Source: Lachnospiraceae bacterium AC2031
GTDB lineage: Bacteria > Bacillota > Clostridia > Lachnospirales > Lachnospiraceae
DNA length: 64,000 nucleotides
Assembly: GCA_000687975.1 (NCBI GenBank)
Contig: JIAB01000001.1
Coordinates: 620,001 to 684,000 of the forward strand
Direction: 5' to 3'
Positions 10,101 to 19,489 of this stretch are shown here, piece after piece. Made by a program: the position numbers and the translations under genes. Position 1 is the stretch's first letter. The number at the start of each line of letters is the position of its first letter. Under the pieces are notes generated by a model, which did no database searches, was not told where the DNA came from, and saw only the letters and a list, made by a program, of their open reading frames with translations.

Positions 10101-12643
10101 TCTGTCGAGTCATCATTAAGAATATACTCGTTAGGTCTCTGCTTAACAAGAAGTCTAGGTCTCTGAGTCTTTAATATATTTGCAAGATCTATAACATCTC
10201 CCTGACCAGTCGCACTTGAAGCATTATAGTTAGGATCAACATCACTATTATCTACAGCATTATATGCATAAGCATCTTTTCCAGCAAATACAGTAGCATA
10301 CTCGCCTACTGTCTTACCATACTTCTGCTGATAATTGGTAATCTTTATAGTCTTAGATGTATCAAATCCCCATAATGTATAACCATTAACAGTACCTGAA
10401 GCAGGTTTAATACTAGTAAGGAACTGATACATATTAGTATCAGGACCAACCTGAGTAGTAAGGTTATCAGCAAGCTGCTTAGAAACGATTACAGGCATCT
10501 TTGTAGAATACTCCTGTAATTCAACAAGCTTCTTATTACTAATATCATTACCTGTAATATGACCACTTACATCAGTTGCAGTAGTAGCAACAGGCCAATA
10601 AGTCTGGAAGTCAGCAGAATTGTAAGAATCACCATAACGATAATACATCTGATATGTATTATTATTCTTCCACTGAGCCTTAACACTTGAATTATCTCCA
10701 CCAATAAAGATGGCATCATAATTATCAAGAAGTGTCTTAGTTGAAGTATTAAACTCTAATGAAGACATATGTACAACTTTGACTTCATTATAATCAAGAT
10801 TCAAAGCATGTGCTATCTTAGCTTTTGATAAAGTCCAATTATAATAATCACATAACTTATCATTGCTATTAGTCTTATAAGTATTAATTACATTTGTAAG
10901 ATTTGTTACTCTTGTATTACCCTCACCATAATCAGAAAGAGGAATACCATTTTCACCAAACTGAATTTCATCAGCTGTAGCATCTTTTCTAACGGCACTA
11001 TTTCTTAAGTAATAAATACCAAAATCAGTATGATTATAAGCTGTATTATTTCTACCTGAAGTACCCTTAAATGATTTATCAGTAGCGAGTGGAGAAGCTA
11101 AAAGATCAGTTTCACCACTACTACTCTGACTACCCATAATTCCAGAAGCACCAAAAGCTTTAGCAAGCTCAAGATCTATAGGATAACCAGGTTCAATCTC
11201 AAGAATTGTATAAACAGTACTTGAATCTCCATCATTACTTGTTGAGAAGATTCCTCTAAATGAACCATTAAGGATTATATCAGCAACATCCTTAACACCC
11301 ATCTTAATTCTTGTCTGAGAATAGCCCTGCACTTTAGACTGAGAAGTTACAAGAACATTAGAATATCTTGAATAATCGTCATCAGTTGCAAGCTTCTGTA
11401 AAACATATTTATAACCATCAGCTGGGTTATCTGCATGTGAATGATACTCTGTAATAGTATACCCATCTGCATATAACATATGAACACCTGACTGAGCAAT
11501 AGATGCAAGTAATGAATATGTGTCATCATCAATTGTATCTGTTATACCTGGCTCAAGTATTACATAATCATAAGTATCGATACCAGCGTCAGCAGCCAGA
11601 CCATTATTAAAGTCAATCAAATCAGATATGCCAATCTTTTGATAATCAAACTTATCAGGTTTAGCTTCTCGAGTATAATAACCTCTTGACATCAATACAG
11701 ATGAATCAAGATCAGTACCATCAGCAGTAAATCCCAACAAACCACTTATTGAATAGCCTGTACCATCATCTTTACCAATTGCAAGAATCTTTGCATTATC
11801 ACTATTATTATCCCAATAAGATTTCTGATAGTCACCATGAATAGGAATAAAGTAATAACTAGCTGAACTATTGTTCATAAGATATGTTGCATCATCAGTA
11901 GGCTGCTTATATGCAGTACTAGCAGAAGTAAACTCTTTTGATATTACATCAGCTATTGTTTTATCAGTATTTGTTTTATTGTTTAAAGTCATTGAATAAC
12001 TATCAATCATAACAGGTTTATAATCGACAGTCGCTGCATTAACAATTGCATCCTTAACTGGCTCACGAAAATCAATATCGTTAGCACTATTATACATATT
12101 GTTAGGATCACAAGTAATATATATAAAATCAGCAGCTTTAATAAGCTTTACTATCTGATCATCGGTACTTGCATCAGCCTTAACCTGTACAAACTGATAA
12201 TCAAATGAATCAGGAGCCATCTGAACACTCTGATTCTTAGCATATGAATCAATAACTAATGATTTAAACTTACTTGCAGTAGTAGCATCACCATTGACCA
12301 TAAACTGAAGCTTTGATGGTGTAGGACCAGAAGATACTTCAACGATATGATATATCTTATCATCCTTCATCTTAATAGAACCATCAGATTCATACTGAAC
12401 ATTTCCAGAACTATCTAAGTCTGGAATCTTGCCATAACCACCATTAATTGAGTTATCAATGATTCTATCCATCTGGTTCATATTTGCATCAGTCGTTGTT
12501 GCAAATACTCTGGAATCAGAAACAAGGTCGTCTCCATTTTCGTCAGCCATACTAAACGAAAGGAATGTAAACGCACATGCCGAGATATAAATCAATGCAA
12601 TTATTGATATTATCAATTTTTTATTAATTTTCATTCTCTTCAT
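7160..12643 (-). CDS. Very large exported protein encoded at the end of the pilus operon, function unknown
   Basis: This is the last gene of the type IV pilus operon, 18 bases after the PilW-like gene. The 1,827-residue product starts with a basic segment and a hydrophobic stretch (about residues 9-32), so it is exported or membrane-anchored. An I-S-A-C sequence at 20-23 resembles a lipobox but lies mid-helix. Three segments open with a similar strand ending in a Pro motif: HIVEVSSGP near residue 83, TILEIEPGYP near 478 and HLLQIMPH near 985. The first two are followed by Rossmann-like stretches such as YDYVILEPG and YDAIFIGGD. A CxxC pair lies in the third (LCTECMH), and the C-terminus looks like a beta domain. 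There is no LPxTG signal or C-terminal membrane anchor. It may be a pilus-associated surface protein. It recalls very large uncharacterised Lachnospiraceae proteins (possibly DUF5057), but I could not verify that. Confidence 0.75.
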   Translation of the reverse strand: MKRMKINKKLIISIIALIYISACAFTFLSFSMADENGDDLVSDSRVFATTTDANMNQMDRIIDNSINGGYGKIPDLDSSGNVQYESDGSIKMKDDKIYHIVEVSSGPTPSKLQFMVNGDATTASKFKSLVIDSYAKNQSVQMAPDSFDYQFVQVKADASTDDQIVKLIKAADFIYITCDPNNMYNSANDIDFREPVKDAIVNAATVDYKPVMIDSYSMTLNNKTNTDKTIADVISKEFTSASTAYKQPTDDATYLMNNSSASYYFIPIHGDYQKSYWDNNSDNAKILAIGKDDGTGYSISGLLGFTADGTDLDSSVLMSRGYYTREAKPDKFDYQKIGISDLIDFNNGLAADAGIDTYDYVILEPGITDTIDDDTYSLLASIAQSGVHMLYADGYTITEYHSHADNPADGYKYVLQKLATDDDYSRYSNVLVTSQSKVQGYSQTRIKMGVKDVADIILNGSFRGIFSTSNDGDSSTVYTILEIEPGYPIDLELAKAFGASGIMGSQSSSGETDLLASPLATDKSFKGTSGRNNTAYNHTDFGIYYLRNSAVRKDATADEIQFGENGIPLSDYGEGNTRVTNLTNVINTYKTNSNDKLCDYYNWTLSKAKIAHALNLDYNEVKVVHMSSLEFNTSTKTLLDNYDAIFIGGDNSSVKAQWKNNNTYQMYYRYGDSYNSADFQTYWPVATTATDVSGHITGNDISNKKLVELQEYSTKMPVIVSKQLADNLTTQVGPDTNMYQFLTSIKPASGTVNGYTLWGFDTSKTIKITNYQQKYGKTVGEYATVFAGKDAYAYNAVDNSDVDPNYNASSATGQGDVIDLANILKTQRPRLLVKQRPNEYILNDDSTELYINDLNWKIETALTNYRLNLYIDENRNSRFEKTKDMTNDPDNDPTLNPDDFISTDPNLNKTELKLSLDNKTEITYHDLIDAGAISTTYCGPVYWKLEIVSLSGSGSSATESNQKTSVTGLCKIKYAKKKQVHLLQIMPHVDRSDSGTDTLYLCTECMHSRKILEGNCYSGNNTKYGKDVNKVGMSDAYKDQDYGFATTILSNATVANRIDAYDDTDPVDTSWKYSDHGKNLGIHSHKFGIVKYYDDYTAYSNKEGTAIFNEGGIDFVGLDDWATNWFDDVSKDYEVKVDIMYHDDFEQLCADVNEVYKDCVDQNDVEAVQLTYETARDKYEGYYYTMVDIINGNYTTDADFELFLKDEIKLGATAYNTTTGVITYTTSPSAADVTRLIEAWGKSADVCCDYVTTNLNAFLANDKITGYTPYVKKDFEHLADKSIAPDERELYDYFSYWQSSAGNAGGTTQAYIDDYAKMFVPWRDAKALEQYFYQKYLLYAEYAAAFTSNSTKNPDRIGTFNLKDIWTCVAIGAAEGFGGKDMNELACYTLLNYANNSGNLLLFHDTLTADAVASDYAGTPTMTRILSNAFGMSGTSQVDIAFNKATQTVTSTTTYVSDPIGAATTGKTYTTRDIAYKQLDHQNDPGYFTDNKFVQYRYHAETDNQTLHSAHDVKRALAGSDGYAPTDKAEQTNEGVITKYPFNIADRLQVSPTTGSGYPANVNDPKMVVYYTMEGGSAGTYSSMFAADPHDGVNNYFLYQYGKVTYTGAGHTLIVGVGRSNNDERKLFINVILNSATGGAGAMKPDLTLHDFDSTAPDALKNKEVLKAIDAQGENGTETDKDDYVYYVKTKRDVPQFSIYPLCPDDEIEDLKVYYDLPNDHTDSTKNAKKVYDDGKDILVYQHKEDVDDNVSTGLLKKIYPGTGGTGANKKIGTDAAGVTLLALKPEYFVGKEGTAAYITVYMKTKSGAEETKNIRIELVPDLYDLN

Positions 12644-12661
12644 TATTATTCAATATCCTTT

Positions 12662-13675
12662 CTACTTAGCATCATGAAGAACATAGGAATTTCTAATAAC
12701 AGTCATACCTTTGTTCTGATAACTCATATCATACTTAGCAAAATATACATCAAGCATTATTGAATCATTTTCACCATCAATCTTAGCAACTACTCCAGGA
12801 ATAACATCAGAACTTCCTGTAGTTACATAATTTATATCACTAGCATAAATATTATTATCAGCTGTAATAGAACCGCTTGAATTAATATCAGTCATATAAT
12901 GATACTTATCTGAAATATACATCTTATCATTAACAAACTCTATTGTTTCTATGCAGAAATCATTATCTTTCCACCTAGTTCCAGCACCTGGATTACTTGC
13001 ATCAATAAGCTCTTTTGCATCTGATTCAAGAGATGTAGGAACATACTCCGGCTTCAATGGAACTGCATACATAATAATAATCTTACTAACATACACATTA
13101 TGATATGTAATATCACCTGTAGTAATATTTTCTTCTTTAAAAGAAGCCGAAGTAAAAGGCGAATATGTACCACTAGGTATCGCTGTTAAAAATCTTTCAT
13201 ACTCTTCTTTCTCAGTAGCAGACATATATCTAAATGTCTGATAATAACTATCAAAAGAATCATCATCACCAACAGCAGTTCTTGCAGCATCTGGACTTGT
13301 TGACATAGTAGACATAAATGTAGATAATGTACCAACAGCAGATGAATCATTGATCAGATTTATATCTGATGCTCTAAGAATCTGCACACCAGTCAAAGTA
13401 GCAGTTGTAGAACCCGGTTCAGTCTTAGGAAATGATATGTCAGTATTAGCAGTATATCCTTCAATATATACATACTTAGCCTGCATCAAATCTTCAGTTA
13501 TCTTATTATAGGACTCCTGCGCACTAGTTGAAATATTAATATCTTTCTTAGTTTTCCTAAAAAGAACTGAGTTAGAGCTCATAATACCAACTATACCAGT
13601 AGCAATTAAGGCAAGTATGGCAAACGCTACAACAAGTTCAACAAGAGTAAATCCCTTATTATTATAATCCTTCAA
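12662..13675 (-). CDS. Type IV prepilin-like minor pilin, PilW-like
   Basis: A 337-residue minor pilin candidate. It has the standard class III signal: a short basic leader, Gly8 before the cleavage site, then FTLVE with Glu at +5 and a hydrophobic helix ending near residue 31. Such proteins are cleaved by a prepilin peptidase, which is not in this window, and are built into the pilus or its tip. The C-terminal part is a long soluble domain I do not recognise. The start is a TTG codon about 11 bases after GAGGAGG; no in-frame ATG lies before the signal. It sits between the small prepilin and the 1,827-residue gene with gaps of under 20 bases, so the genes are co-transcribed. Confidence 0.85.
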   Translation of the reverse strand: MKDYNNKGFTLVELVVAFAILALIATGIVGIMSSNSVLFRKTKKDINISTSAQESYNKITEDLMQAKYVYIEGYTANTDISFPKTEPGSTTATLTGVQILRASDINLINDSSAVGTLSTFMSTMSTSPDAARTAVGDDDSFDSYYQTFRYMSATEKEEYERFLTAIPSGTYSPFTSASFKEENITTGDITYHNVYVSKIIIMYAVPLKPEYVPTSLESDAKELIDASNPGAGTRWKDNDFCIETIEFVNDKMYISDKYHYMTDINSSGSITADNNIYASDINYVTTGSSDVIPGVVAKIDGENDSIMLDVYFAKYDMSYQNKGMTVIRNSYVLHDAK

Positions 13676-13693
13676 AATAATATCAGCCTCCTC

Positions 13694-14266
13694 TTACTTT
13701 GACTCATGGCTACCATTTTGCCTAATAGTTACAGTTGCAATCTGATTGCCGTTCTTCTTATAAAATTTGAATGTACCATTTCCAGATACACATCGACCTT
13801 TCTTATCAAATCTTATAAAAACAGCTTCATCACCTTTAACTTTTATATCACTTTCACTACCATACGCCGAAACAATCTCATCAGCTGTTCCGCCTTTGAT
13901 TACATCACCTTCAAAAGTAACTTTAACTCTAGTAGATAAATTCACAAGAGAACTTTCATCATAAGTATAAGTTTTGGTAGACTTATCATAAACAGCCTGA
14001 CAAACTTTGTAATCCTTACTTCCATTATCATATATTACAAGAGCATACGACTTATTAGGATCATTATCAGGAGTCATATTCTTACACTTAGTGATTATAT
14101 TGGACACTTCAGAATCAAACAAAACTGAAGCTTCCTTAGCTCTAGCAGAATTAATAACTGTTATGGAAATTAATGACATACCAGCAGCTATTGCAATTAT
14201 TGCTATTACAATAAGCATTTCGACAAAGGAATATGCTTTGTTATTATTCTTTAAAAGTCTCTTCAT
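13694..14266 (-). CDS. Type IV prepilin-like protein with Ala at the cleavage site
   Basis: A 190-residue pseudopilin-like protein. The N-terminus is a basic leader followed by KAYSFVEMLIVI and a hydrophobic helix to about residue 35. Glu is present at +5, but the residue before the cleavage site is Ala where nearly all prepilins have Gly, and +1 is Tyr rather than Phe. The remainder is a small soluble domain, similar in size to GspH/FimT-type minor pilins. GGGGGA lies before the ATG. It follows the 1,114-residue gene by 11 bases. It may be processed poorly, may be processed by a tolerant peptidase, or may stay membrane-anchored. The pilin call is good; the processing state is unknown. Confidence 0.82.
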   Translation of the reverse strand: MKRLLKNNNKAYSFVEMLIVIAIIAIAAGMSLISITVINSARAKEASVLFDSEVSNIITKCKNMTPDNDPNKSYALVIYDNGSKDYKVCQAVYDKSTKTYTYDESSLVNLSTRVKVTFEGDVIKGGTADEIVSAYGSESDIKVKGDEAVFIRFDKKGRCVSGNGTFKFYKKNGNQIATVTIRQNGSHESK

Positions 14267-14277
14267 AGCTTATCCCC

Positions 14278-17200
14278 CTAATCAACATTTCTCTTCCAGT
14301 TATTGTATCTTACTACATCTGAGTAATCGATAGTATTAATATCTCTTGCACTATCATCTGCAGCATGATATTCACCATTTACAACATCATTTGCATATCC
14401 TTCATAAGCTTTAAATAAGCTGAGAACTCTACATGCATATGCTGCCTGTTTCTTTTTATCATTGTCTGAGCCCTTAAACTCTTTAGACTTAACAATACAA
14501 GCATTAATAATATTTCTACATAACTCTGAAGAATTAATATTTGTAGTTAAATTATTATTTATGAATATCTTACCACCAGAAATAACTATTCCATTAAACT
14601 TATGTACTGATTTAGATGTATTATCATTCTTAAAGAATACATCACCCTTAGCAATAACAATACCAGTTACCTCGTTATTACCATCTGATGGTGCTTCAAC
14701 TGTTACATCTCCATCAGATACCCAAACGCTATATGCACCAAGATCAAAATCATCAGGACCAAATCTAGTTGGCAGTCTATTACCAGCGGTATCTGTAATC
14801 CATGGATCACCAGCACTTGAATTATAAATATAATCAAAGTTGAGGAACTTATTAAGTGGAGTAATTGATGCTTCACCTACATCCTGATTTGTAGCACTTA
14901 TCATAGTATTGATAACATCAACATCCGTATCAACAACAGATGCATCTCCAGTATCAGAAGGATCAAGATCCTTAAGTGCCCACTTTACATAATTATAATG
15001 CTTCTGGAAATCCTTTGAGTAATCCTGTGCATTTGCAACAGTACTTGTATTCTTTGTACTTGAACCTGTAAGTGGAGAAGCAAGGCTACTTCCTTTACTA
15101 AGAACAACGTCAAACTTAATATCATCTGCACTCTCACTAGTAGAAGAAATAATGCTATTACCACTCTTAGTCATAACACCACTTGTATAAGAAGTAAATG
15201 ATGTACTACCAGCTCCAACATTATCGTATGAATTCTGATTAAGAGCAATCTGACCAGCATCATAATACTTATACTGAACTACATTATTAAGCTCATCTTT
15301 ATAAAAATCTGCAGTATGTGAATAAAGATCAACATCTGTCTTTGTTGCAATGTAGCTAGTAGATGAAACTCCTGCATTATAAGCTTCATAATAATCAAGA
15401 TAATCAAAATAGTCTTTAATAAACGCCCTTGATAAAGCATCTACTTTATTTTCTCCAGTTCTAAATGAAATCTTTGATTTATCATATGTTTCATGACTTA
15501 AAACAGAAGCAAAATCAATATAATACATTGTCTTAGGAGTTGAAGAACCTGTTACTGTAACCTCTCTTAAAGTTACAGGGATTGTAAACTCATCCATATA
15601 TATTGGATCATCAGATCCTGGATTATAACGACATCCAAAATACTTAATAAAGAGATATAAATTAGTCTGTAATTCAGCAGGTACATCGCACTGATAGATT
15701 ATTCTATCACAGTCTGCATCTGCTACAGTTGTAGCAGCTTCATTATACTTATAACCATTTACATCCATATAAGTATATGATGTTGTACTCTGATCTGAAC
15801 AAAGAACATATCTTGTCTTATTGTTTCTATCAGGAGCATTATATGGAATATATGCTATCTGGTTACTCTTAATAGATAATGATTCACCAGTCTTGTAATC
15901 TTCAGTATCCTGATCATACTCATTATCATTTGCAGTAAAGAATAAGTTATTCCCGTCAGCATCCTTTATATCTGAATAATAAACATTTCTACTTCCCTTA
16001 CTCTGTGCAGAAAGTTCTACATAAGAACGACCTGCAATATATATAAGATTAGTATTTGTAAAATCAAGTTTAGCATTCTGACCATTTACAATGATAGAAC
16101 TACTGTTGTAATGTCCTCTGTTCTGAACTTTACCAGCAACATATTCCTGATAAATATTTAGTGCACTTGCATCATTAACAACCTTCTTAGTTGTAGGAAC
16201 AAATACACGATCATCAGATGTTGAAGAGTTACTATAACCATAGTATCCACCACTTAAAGTGAACTCACAGTTATCAGCTTCTATCTGAGTATCATCCTTT
16301 ACATAAAGGTTAGCATCAAATGATGCCTTAGCACCATATGGCTTATTATCAGAATTTGTTCTTGTTGTACCACCTAAAACTATTTCATCAGCCCATACAT
16401 TAGCTGGAATAATTTCAGAATCTTTATAACCAAATACATTAAGTGTACCAGCATTCATTACAGAAAGTGATCCGGGTACTACAAAGTATTCGCCTACAAA
16501 GTTAACATTTGAACCATTAATATAAAATCCAGAATACTTACTTCTAAGATTATATCCATCATAAATATTACTTGTCTGTGCTGTAGCATCTATACCAGTA
16601 AAATCAGTACCTTCAGCAATTATAGAAGCATTAAGATAGTTATAATGATTAAATAATGTATGACCTCCAGATGCATAAGCATAATTGGATACTTTATTTA
16701 AATTATATACAGTATTTATTGCCTCTGAAGAACCCACAGGTGTAAATGTCTTAGTTATTGAAGATATATTAGAAAAATGAGTTCTTTGATTAGATGTCAA
16801 CTTATTTGCATTATCATAATCATTATATACCTTATTATAGAAATCAGAAGCAGCATAAACATTACCATTAATGTTAAGTGTACTACCAGGCTGTTCATTA
16901 ACCTCAACACCTGAATCTGCAATCAGACAATAATCAAAAAGATTATCAGTATCAACCATAATTGAATTAAAACTAACATCAAAATCAGGTCTTGAAATAT
17001 CTATATCTGTACAAATAGTCTGCTTAAATGTACCTTTAGCAGGAGATCTGTTATAATCAGCTTCTCTTACTAACTTTACATTTTTAATAGTTACCTTTGT
17101 AACAAGTCCACCTTCAATCTGCTTCTCAAGTCTAAGATTTGAGTAATCAAGTGATATAGTGGAATTAGAAATCATATTACTTAAATTCACTACCAATGAA

Positions 17201-17622
17201 TCAGTATCTGTAGGAGTAGCAGAAAGATAAAAGAAATCAGTTGGTAATGAAGCACTAGGATTAAACTTCTGCATGAACTTATCTTTGAACATGTTATTTG
17301 CTAGAGTATTATCAATATTTTTATATACTCCCTGAGACATATCAAACTCAATAACCTGCTCACGAGTTTCTTCATACGCTTCCTGCATGGCTGTCATAGT
17401 CTGAGCTCCAACACCAGCATAAATCTCATCCATAGCCTGTTCAAGATAGAAGAAGTTACTCTTAGCATTATAATCATACAACTTAAGTCTATATGCATAT
17501 CCTACAGCTGTAAGTAATGCGCCAGCAAGAATACCGACAAATCCAAGTGCGACTATAACAAGAACTAAACTTGAACCCGAATTCTTTATTCTGTTCTTGA
17601 TTTTAGACAAAAACTTTTTCAT
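14278..17622 (-). CDS. Very large PilX/GspK-like minor pilin candidate
   Basis: A 1,114-residue protein with a basic N-terminus (residues 1-15), the sequence SGSSLVLVIVALG and a hydrophobic helix to about residue 43. The fold of the start resembles PilX or GspK, but there is no Glu at +5; Leu stands there. Absence of Glu5 is also known from GspK, the tip pseudopilin of type II secretion. The long remainder is Ser/Thr/Asn-rich and beta-like. Typical PilX proteins are about 200 residues, so this one carries roughly 900 extra. The ATG follows the previous stop directly (TAAATG) with AAAGGGGG upstream, so translation is likely coupled. I infer a pilus-tip or surface role. Confidence 0.75.
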   Translation of the reverse strand: MKKFLSKIKNRIKNSGSSLVLVIVALGFVGILAGALLTAVGYAYRLKLYDYNAKSNFFYLEQAMDEIYAGVGAQTMTAMQEAYEETREQVIEFDMSQGVYKNIDNTLANNMFKDKFMQKFNPSASLPTDFFYLSATPTDTDSLVVNLSNMISNSTISLDYSNLRLEKQIEGGLVTKVTIKNVKLVREADYNRSPAKGTFKQTICTDIDISRPDFDVSFNSIMVDTDNLFDYCLIADSGVEVNEQPGSTLNINGNVYAASDFYNKVYNDYDNANKLTSNQRTHFSNISSITKTFTPVGSSEAINTVYNLNKVSNYAYASGGHTLFNHYNYLNASIIAEGTDFTGIDATAQTSNIYDGYNLRSKYSGFYINGSNVNFVGEYFVVPGSLSVMNAGTLNVFGYKDSEIIPANVWADEIVLGGTTRTNSDNKPYGAKASFDANLYVKDDTQIEADNCEFTLSGGYYGYSNSSTSDDRVFVPTTKKVVNDASALNIYQEYVAGKVQNRGHYNSSSIIVNGQNAKLDFTNTNLIYIAGRSYVELSAQSKGSRNVYYSDIKDADGNNLFFTANDNEYDQDTEDYKTGESLSIKSNQIAYIPYNAPDRNNKTRYVLCSDQSTTSYTYMDVNGYKYNEAATTVADADCDRIIYQCDVPAELQTNLYLFIKYFGCRYNPGSDDPIYMDEFTIPVTLREVTVTGSSTPKTMYYIDFASVLSHETYDKSKISFRTGENKVDALSRAFIKDYFDYLDYYEAYNAGVSSTSYIATKTDVDLYSHTADFYKDELNNVVQYKYYDAGQIALNQNSYDNVGAGSTSFTSYTSGVMTKSGNSIISSTSESADDIKFDVVLSKGSSLASPLTGSSTKNTSTVANAQDYSKDFQKHYNYVKWALKDLDPSDTGDASVVDTDVDVINTMISATNQDVGEASITPLNKFLNFDYIYNSSAGDPWITDTAGNRLPTRFGPDDFDLGAYSVWVSDGDVTVEAPSDGNNEVTGIVIAKGDVFFKNDNTSKSVHKFNGIVISGGKIFINNNLTTNINSSELCRNIINACIVKSKEFKGSDNDKKKQAAYACRVLSLFKAYEGYANDVVNGEYHAADDSARDINTIDYSDVVRYNNWKRNVD

Positions 17623-19461
17623 TTAATCGGCCCCCTTTGCGCCTGTGAAATATGTATACACTTCTGATTCAGAAGGTTTCGTATCATTATGGAAAGTTAC
17701 TGTTATGGAATATAGTCTTCCATCTGAAGTACTTGCTTCATCAAGTGGTGGAACTAAAGATTTTTCATCTTTTCCTGTACTATTATAATCAGCAATCATA
17801 TCAGGATATTCGATTAATGTCTGAGTTGATGCATCAACTGTAATACCAGGAAAATCACTATTAGTTGTACCACCATAATTAAACTGAGAACCACCTGTAA
17901 CAGCTGTATTAATGGTAGTTTCTCCAGCAGCATTTTTCTTAGTTGATATATTTGAAACAACCTGTAATGGTTTATTACTGTTGTCATTATTCTTAAGATA
18001 GGAAAGATATATCTTAACAGGACTGAAAGAAGAAGTTACAACTTCACCACCTGTTCCATCAGGAGTTCTGGTAAATTTCTTAGTAAAGTAATAATTAAAG
18101 TTTTCATTATCAACCTTTAACTGAGAAATTTCTGTCGAACCATCATCAGTAACATTTCTGTCTTTATTATTTACCTGAGCCCAAGTCTTATCAGGCTTAA
18201 TAAGATAAATCTTTGATGGATTATCTGTTGATGTATACTTATCTGCATCAACAGTTATATAGTCATTATATGCATAAGATGTATATGTAGCATTATCATT
18301 AATAATGAATGGCTCATATACGAAGAAAACATCAGGAGATTCATTAGTATTAAAATCCTGTTCGAAAATCGTATAACTGTTAGTATATACATAATTTGCA
18401 TTACCGTTATACTGATTTAAAAATGAATGAGAAACAGTATACTTAGCTGTTACTTTCACTGTATAACTTTTTGCTTCATCAGAAACAACTTCCTTAGCCT
18501 TTACAGAAATAGTTAGAAGTCTAGAAAAAGTAGCCTGATTCTCTCGTGTATTTTCAAAAGCAGTTCTAATTTTTTCAGTAGTATTATAATTCTTCCAAGT
18601 ATCTGCAGCAATAAGACTTTCCTTATTAGCAGCAACAATTGAAGCAAGAGAACCTACAAAGTCATCATAAAACTGTCTATCAAGACTAGTCGCATTACCC
18701 TGGATAATAGCCATCTTAGAACTATCAAGATCCTGGATATTACCTAAACCAAAAGAGTTAGGATTTGTATAATTGTAATCATGATTCTCAACAATTGCGG
18801 CACAAACATGATTATTAGCATCATACTTTACAATACTGTACTCAGATGTTAACTGCCACATTTTAGCTGGATCAGATTCAGGATCAGCTGCTCTTGCAGT
18901 ATCAAGAGCAGCCTTTCCATCATTATAATTGTCATAATATTTTACAGTACATTTATTCTCAAGAGCATTATTATTCAGGTCATCAAGAATAACTGTTCTT
19001 GAATAAACATTACCAGATCCTGTAATTGCCTGCTGTTCTGCTGTTTCAGCATTCTTGTCAAGTCCTGATTCTCGACCAAGACGAGTCTCTCCAAGTGTAT
19101 AATCTGTTGCCGAATATACAAAAGAGCTAACATCTGGATCACTAGGATCTGACTTAGGACAAACATATACACTACCATCTGGATTATACAGATTACATGT
19201 AACATTTACAGGAGTAGCTACTGATTTAATATAAACATCATCACTTACATCGCCAACAACAAGTTTTTCTTTAGAAGTTGACTTAAAATATTCCATTACC
19301 AAATCTGCATTATCGATAACAACCTGTTTTTCTTTTGACTTTTGATTAGTTTCAATAGCCGTAAAAGTCTGAATAACTATTGGTGATATTAATAATGCCA
19401 TTACGGCAACTGCGACCAAAACATCGACTAAACTAAAGCCCTTATTCTTTTGACTTGTCAT
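17623..19461 (-). CDS. Large type IV prepilin-like protein, PilV-like, with Asp at +5
   Basis: A 612-residue protein from the ATG at 19461, chosen because AGGTGG lies 7 bases upstream and because it gives a short leader (MTSQKNKG). The prepilin signal is KG/FSLVDVLVAV with a hydrophobic helix to about residue 30. Asp replaces the usual Glu at +5, a conservative change in the residue that docks incoming pilins. The rest, about 580 residues, is an extracellular domain of unknown fold, far larger than ordinary PilV or PilI proteins (about 150-200). It is followed without gap by the 1,114-residue gene and preceded by the PilO-like gene. Confidence 0.82.
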   Translation of the reverse strand: MTSQKNKGFSLVDVLVAVAVMALLISPIVIQTFTAIETNQKSKEKQVVIDNADLVMEYFKSTSKEKLVVGDVSDDVYIKSVATPVNVTCNLYNPDGSVYVCPKSDPSDPDVSSFVYSATDYTLGETRLGRESGLDKNAETAEQQAITGSGNVYSRTVILDDLNNNALENKCTVKYYDNYNDGKAALDTARAADPESDPAKMWQLTSEYSIVKYDANNHVCAAIVENHDYNYTNPNSFGLGNIQDLDSSKMAIIQGNATSLDRQFYDDFVGSLASIVAANKESLIAADTWKNYNTTEKIRTAFENTRENQATFSRLLTISVKAKEVVSDEAKSYTVKVTAKYTVSHSFLNQYNGNANYVYTNSYTIFEQDFNTNESPDVFFVYEPFIINDNATYTSYAYNDYITVDADKYTSTDNPSKIYLIKPDKTWAQVNNKDRNVTDDGSTEISQLKVDNENFNYYFTKKFTRTPDGTGGEVVTSSFSPVKIYLSYLKNNDNSNKPLQVVSNISTKKNAAGETTINTAVTGGSQFNYGGTTNSDFPGITVDASTQTLIEYPDMIADYNSTGKDEKSLVPPLDEASTSDGRLYSITVTFHNDTKPSESEVYTYFTGAKGAD

Positions 19462-19489
19462 TGGCGACCACCTCATCATAAAAATCTAA

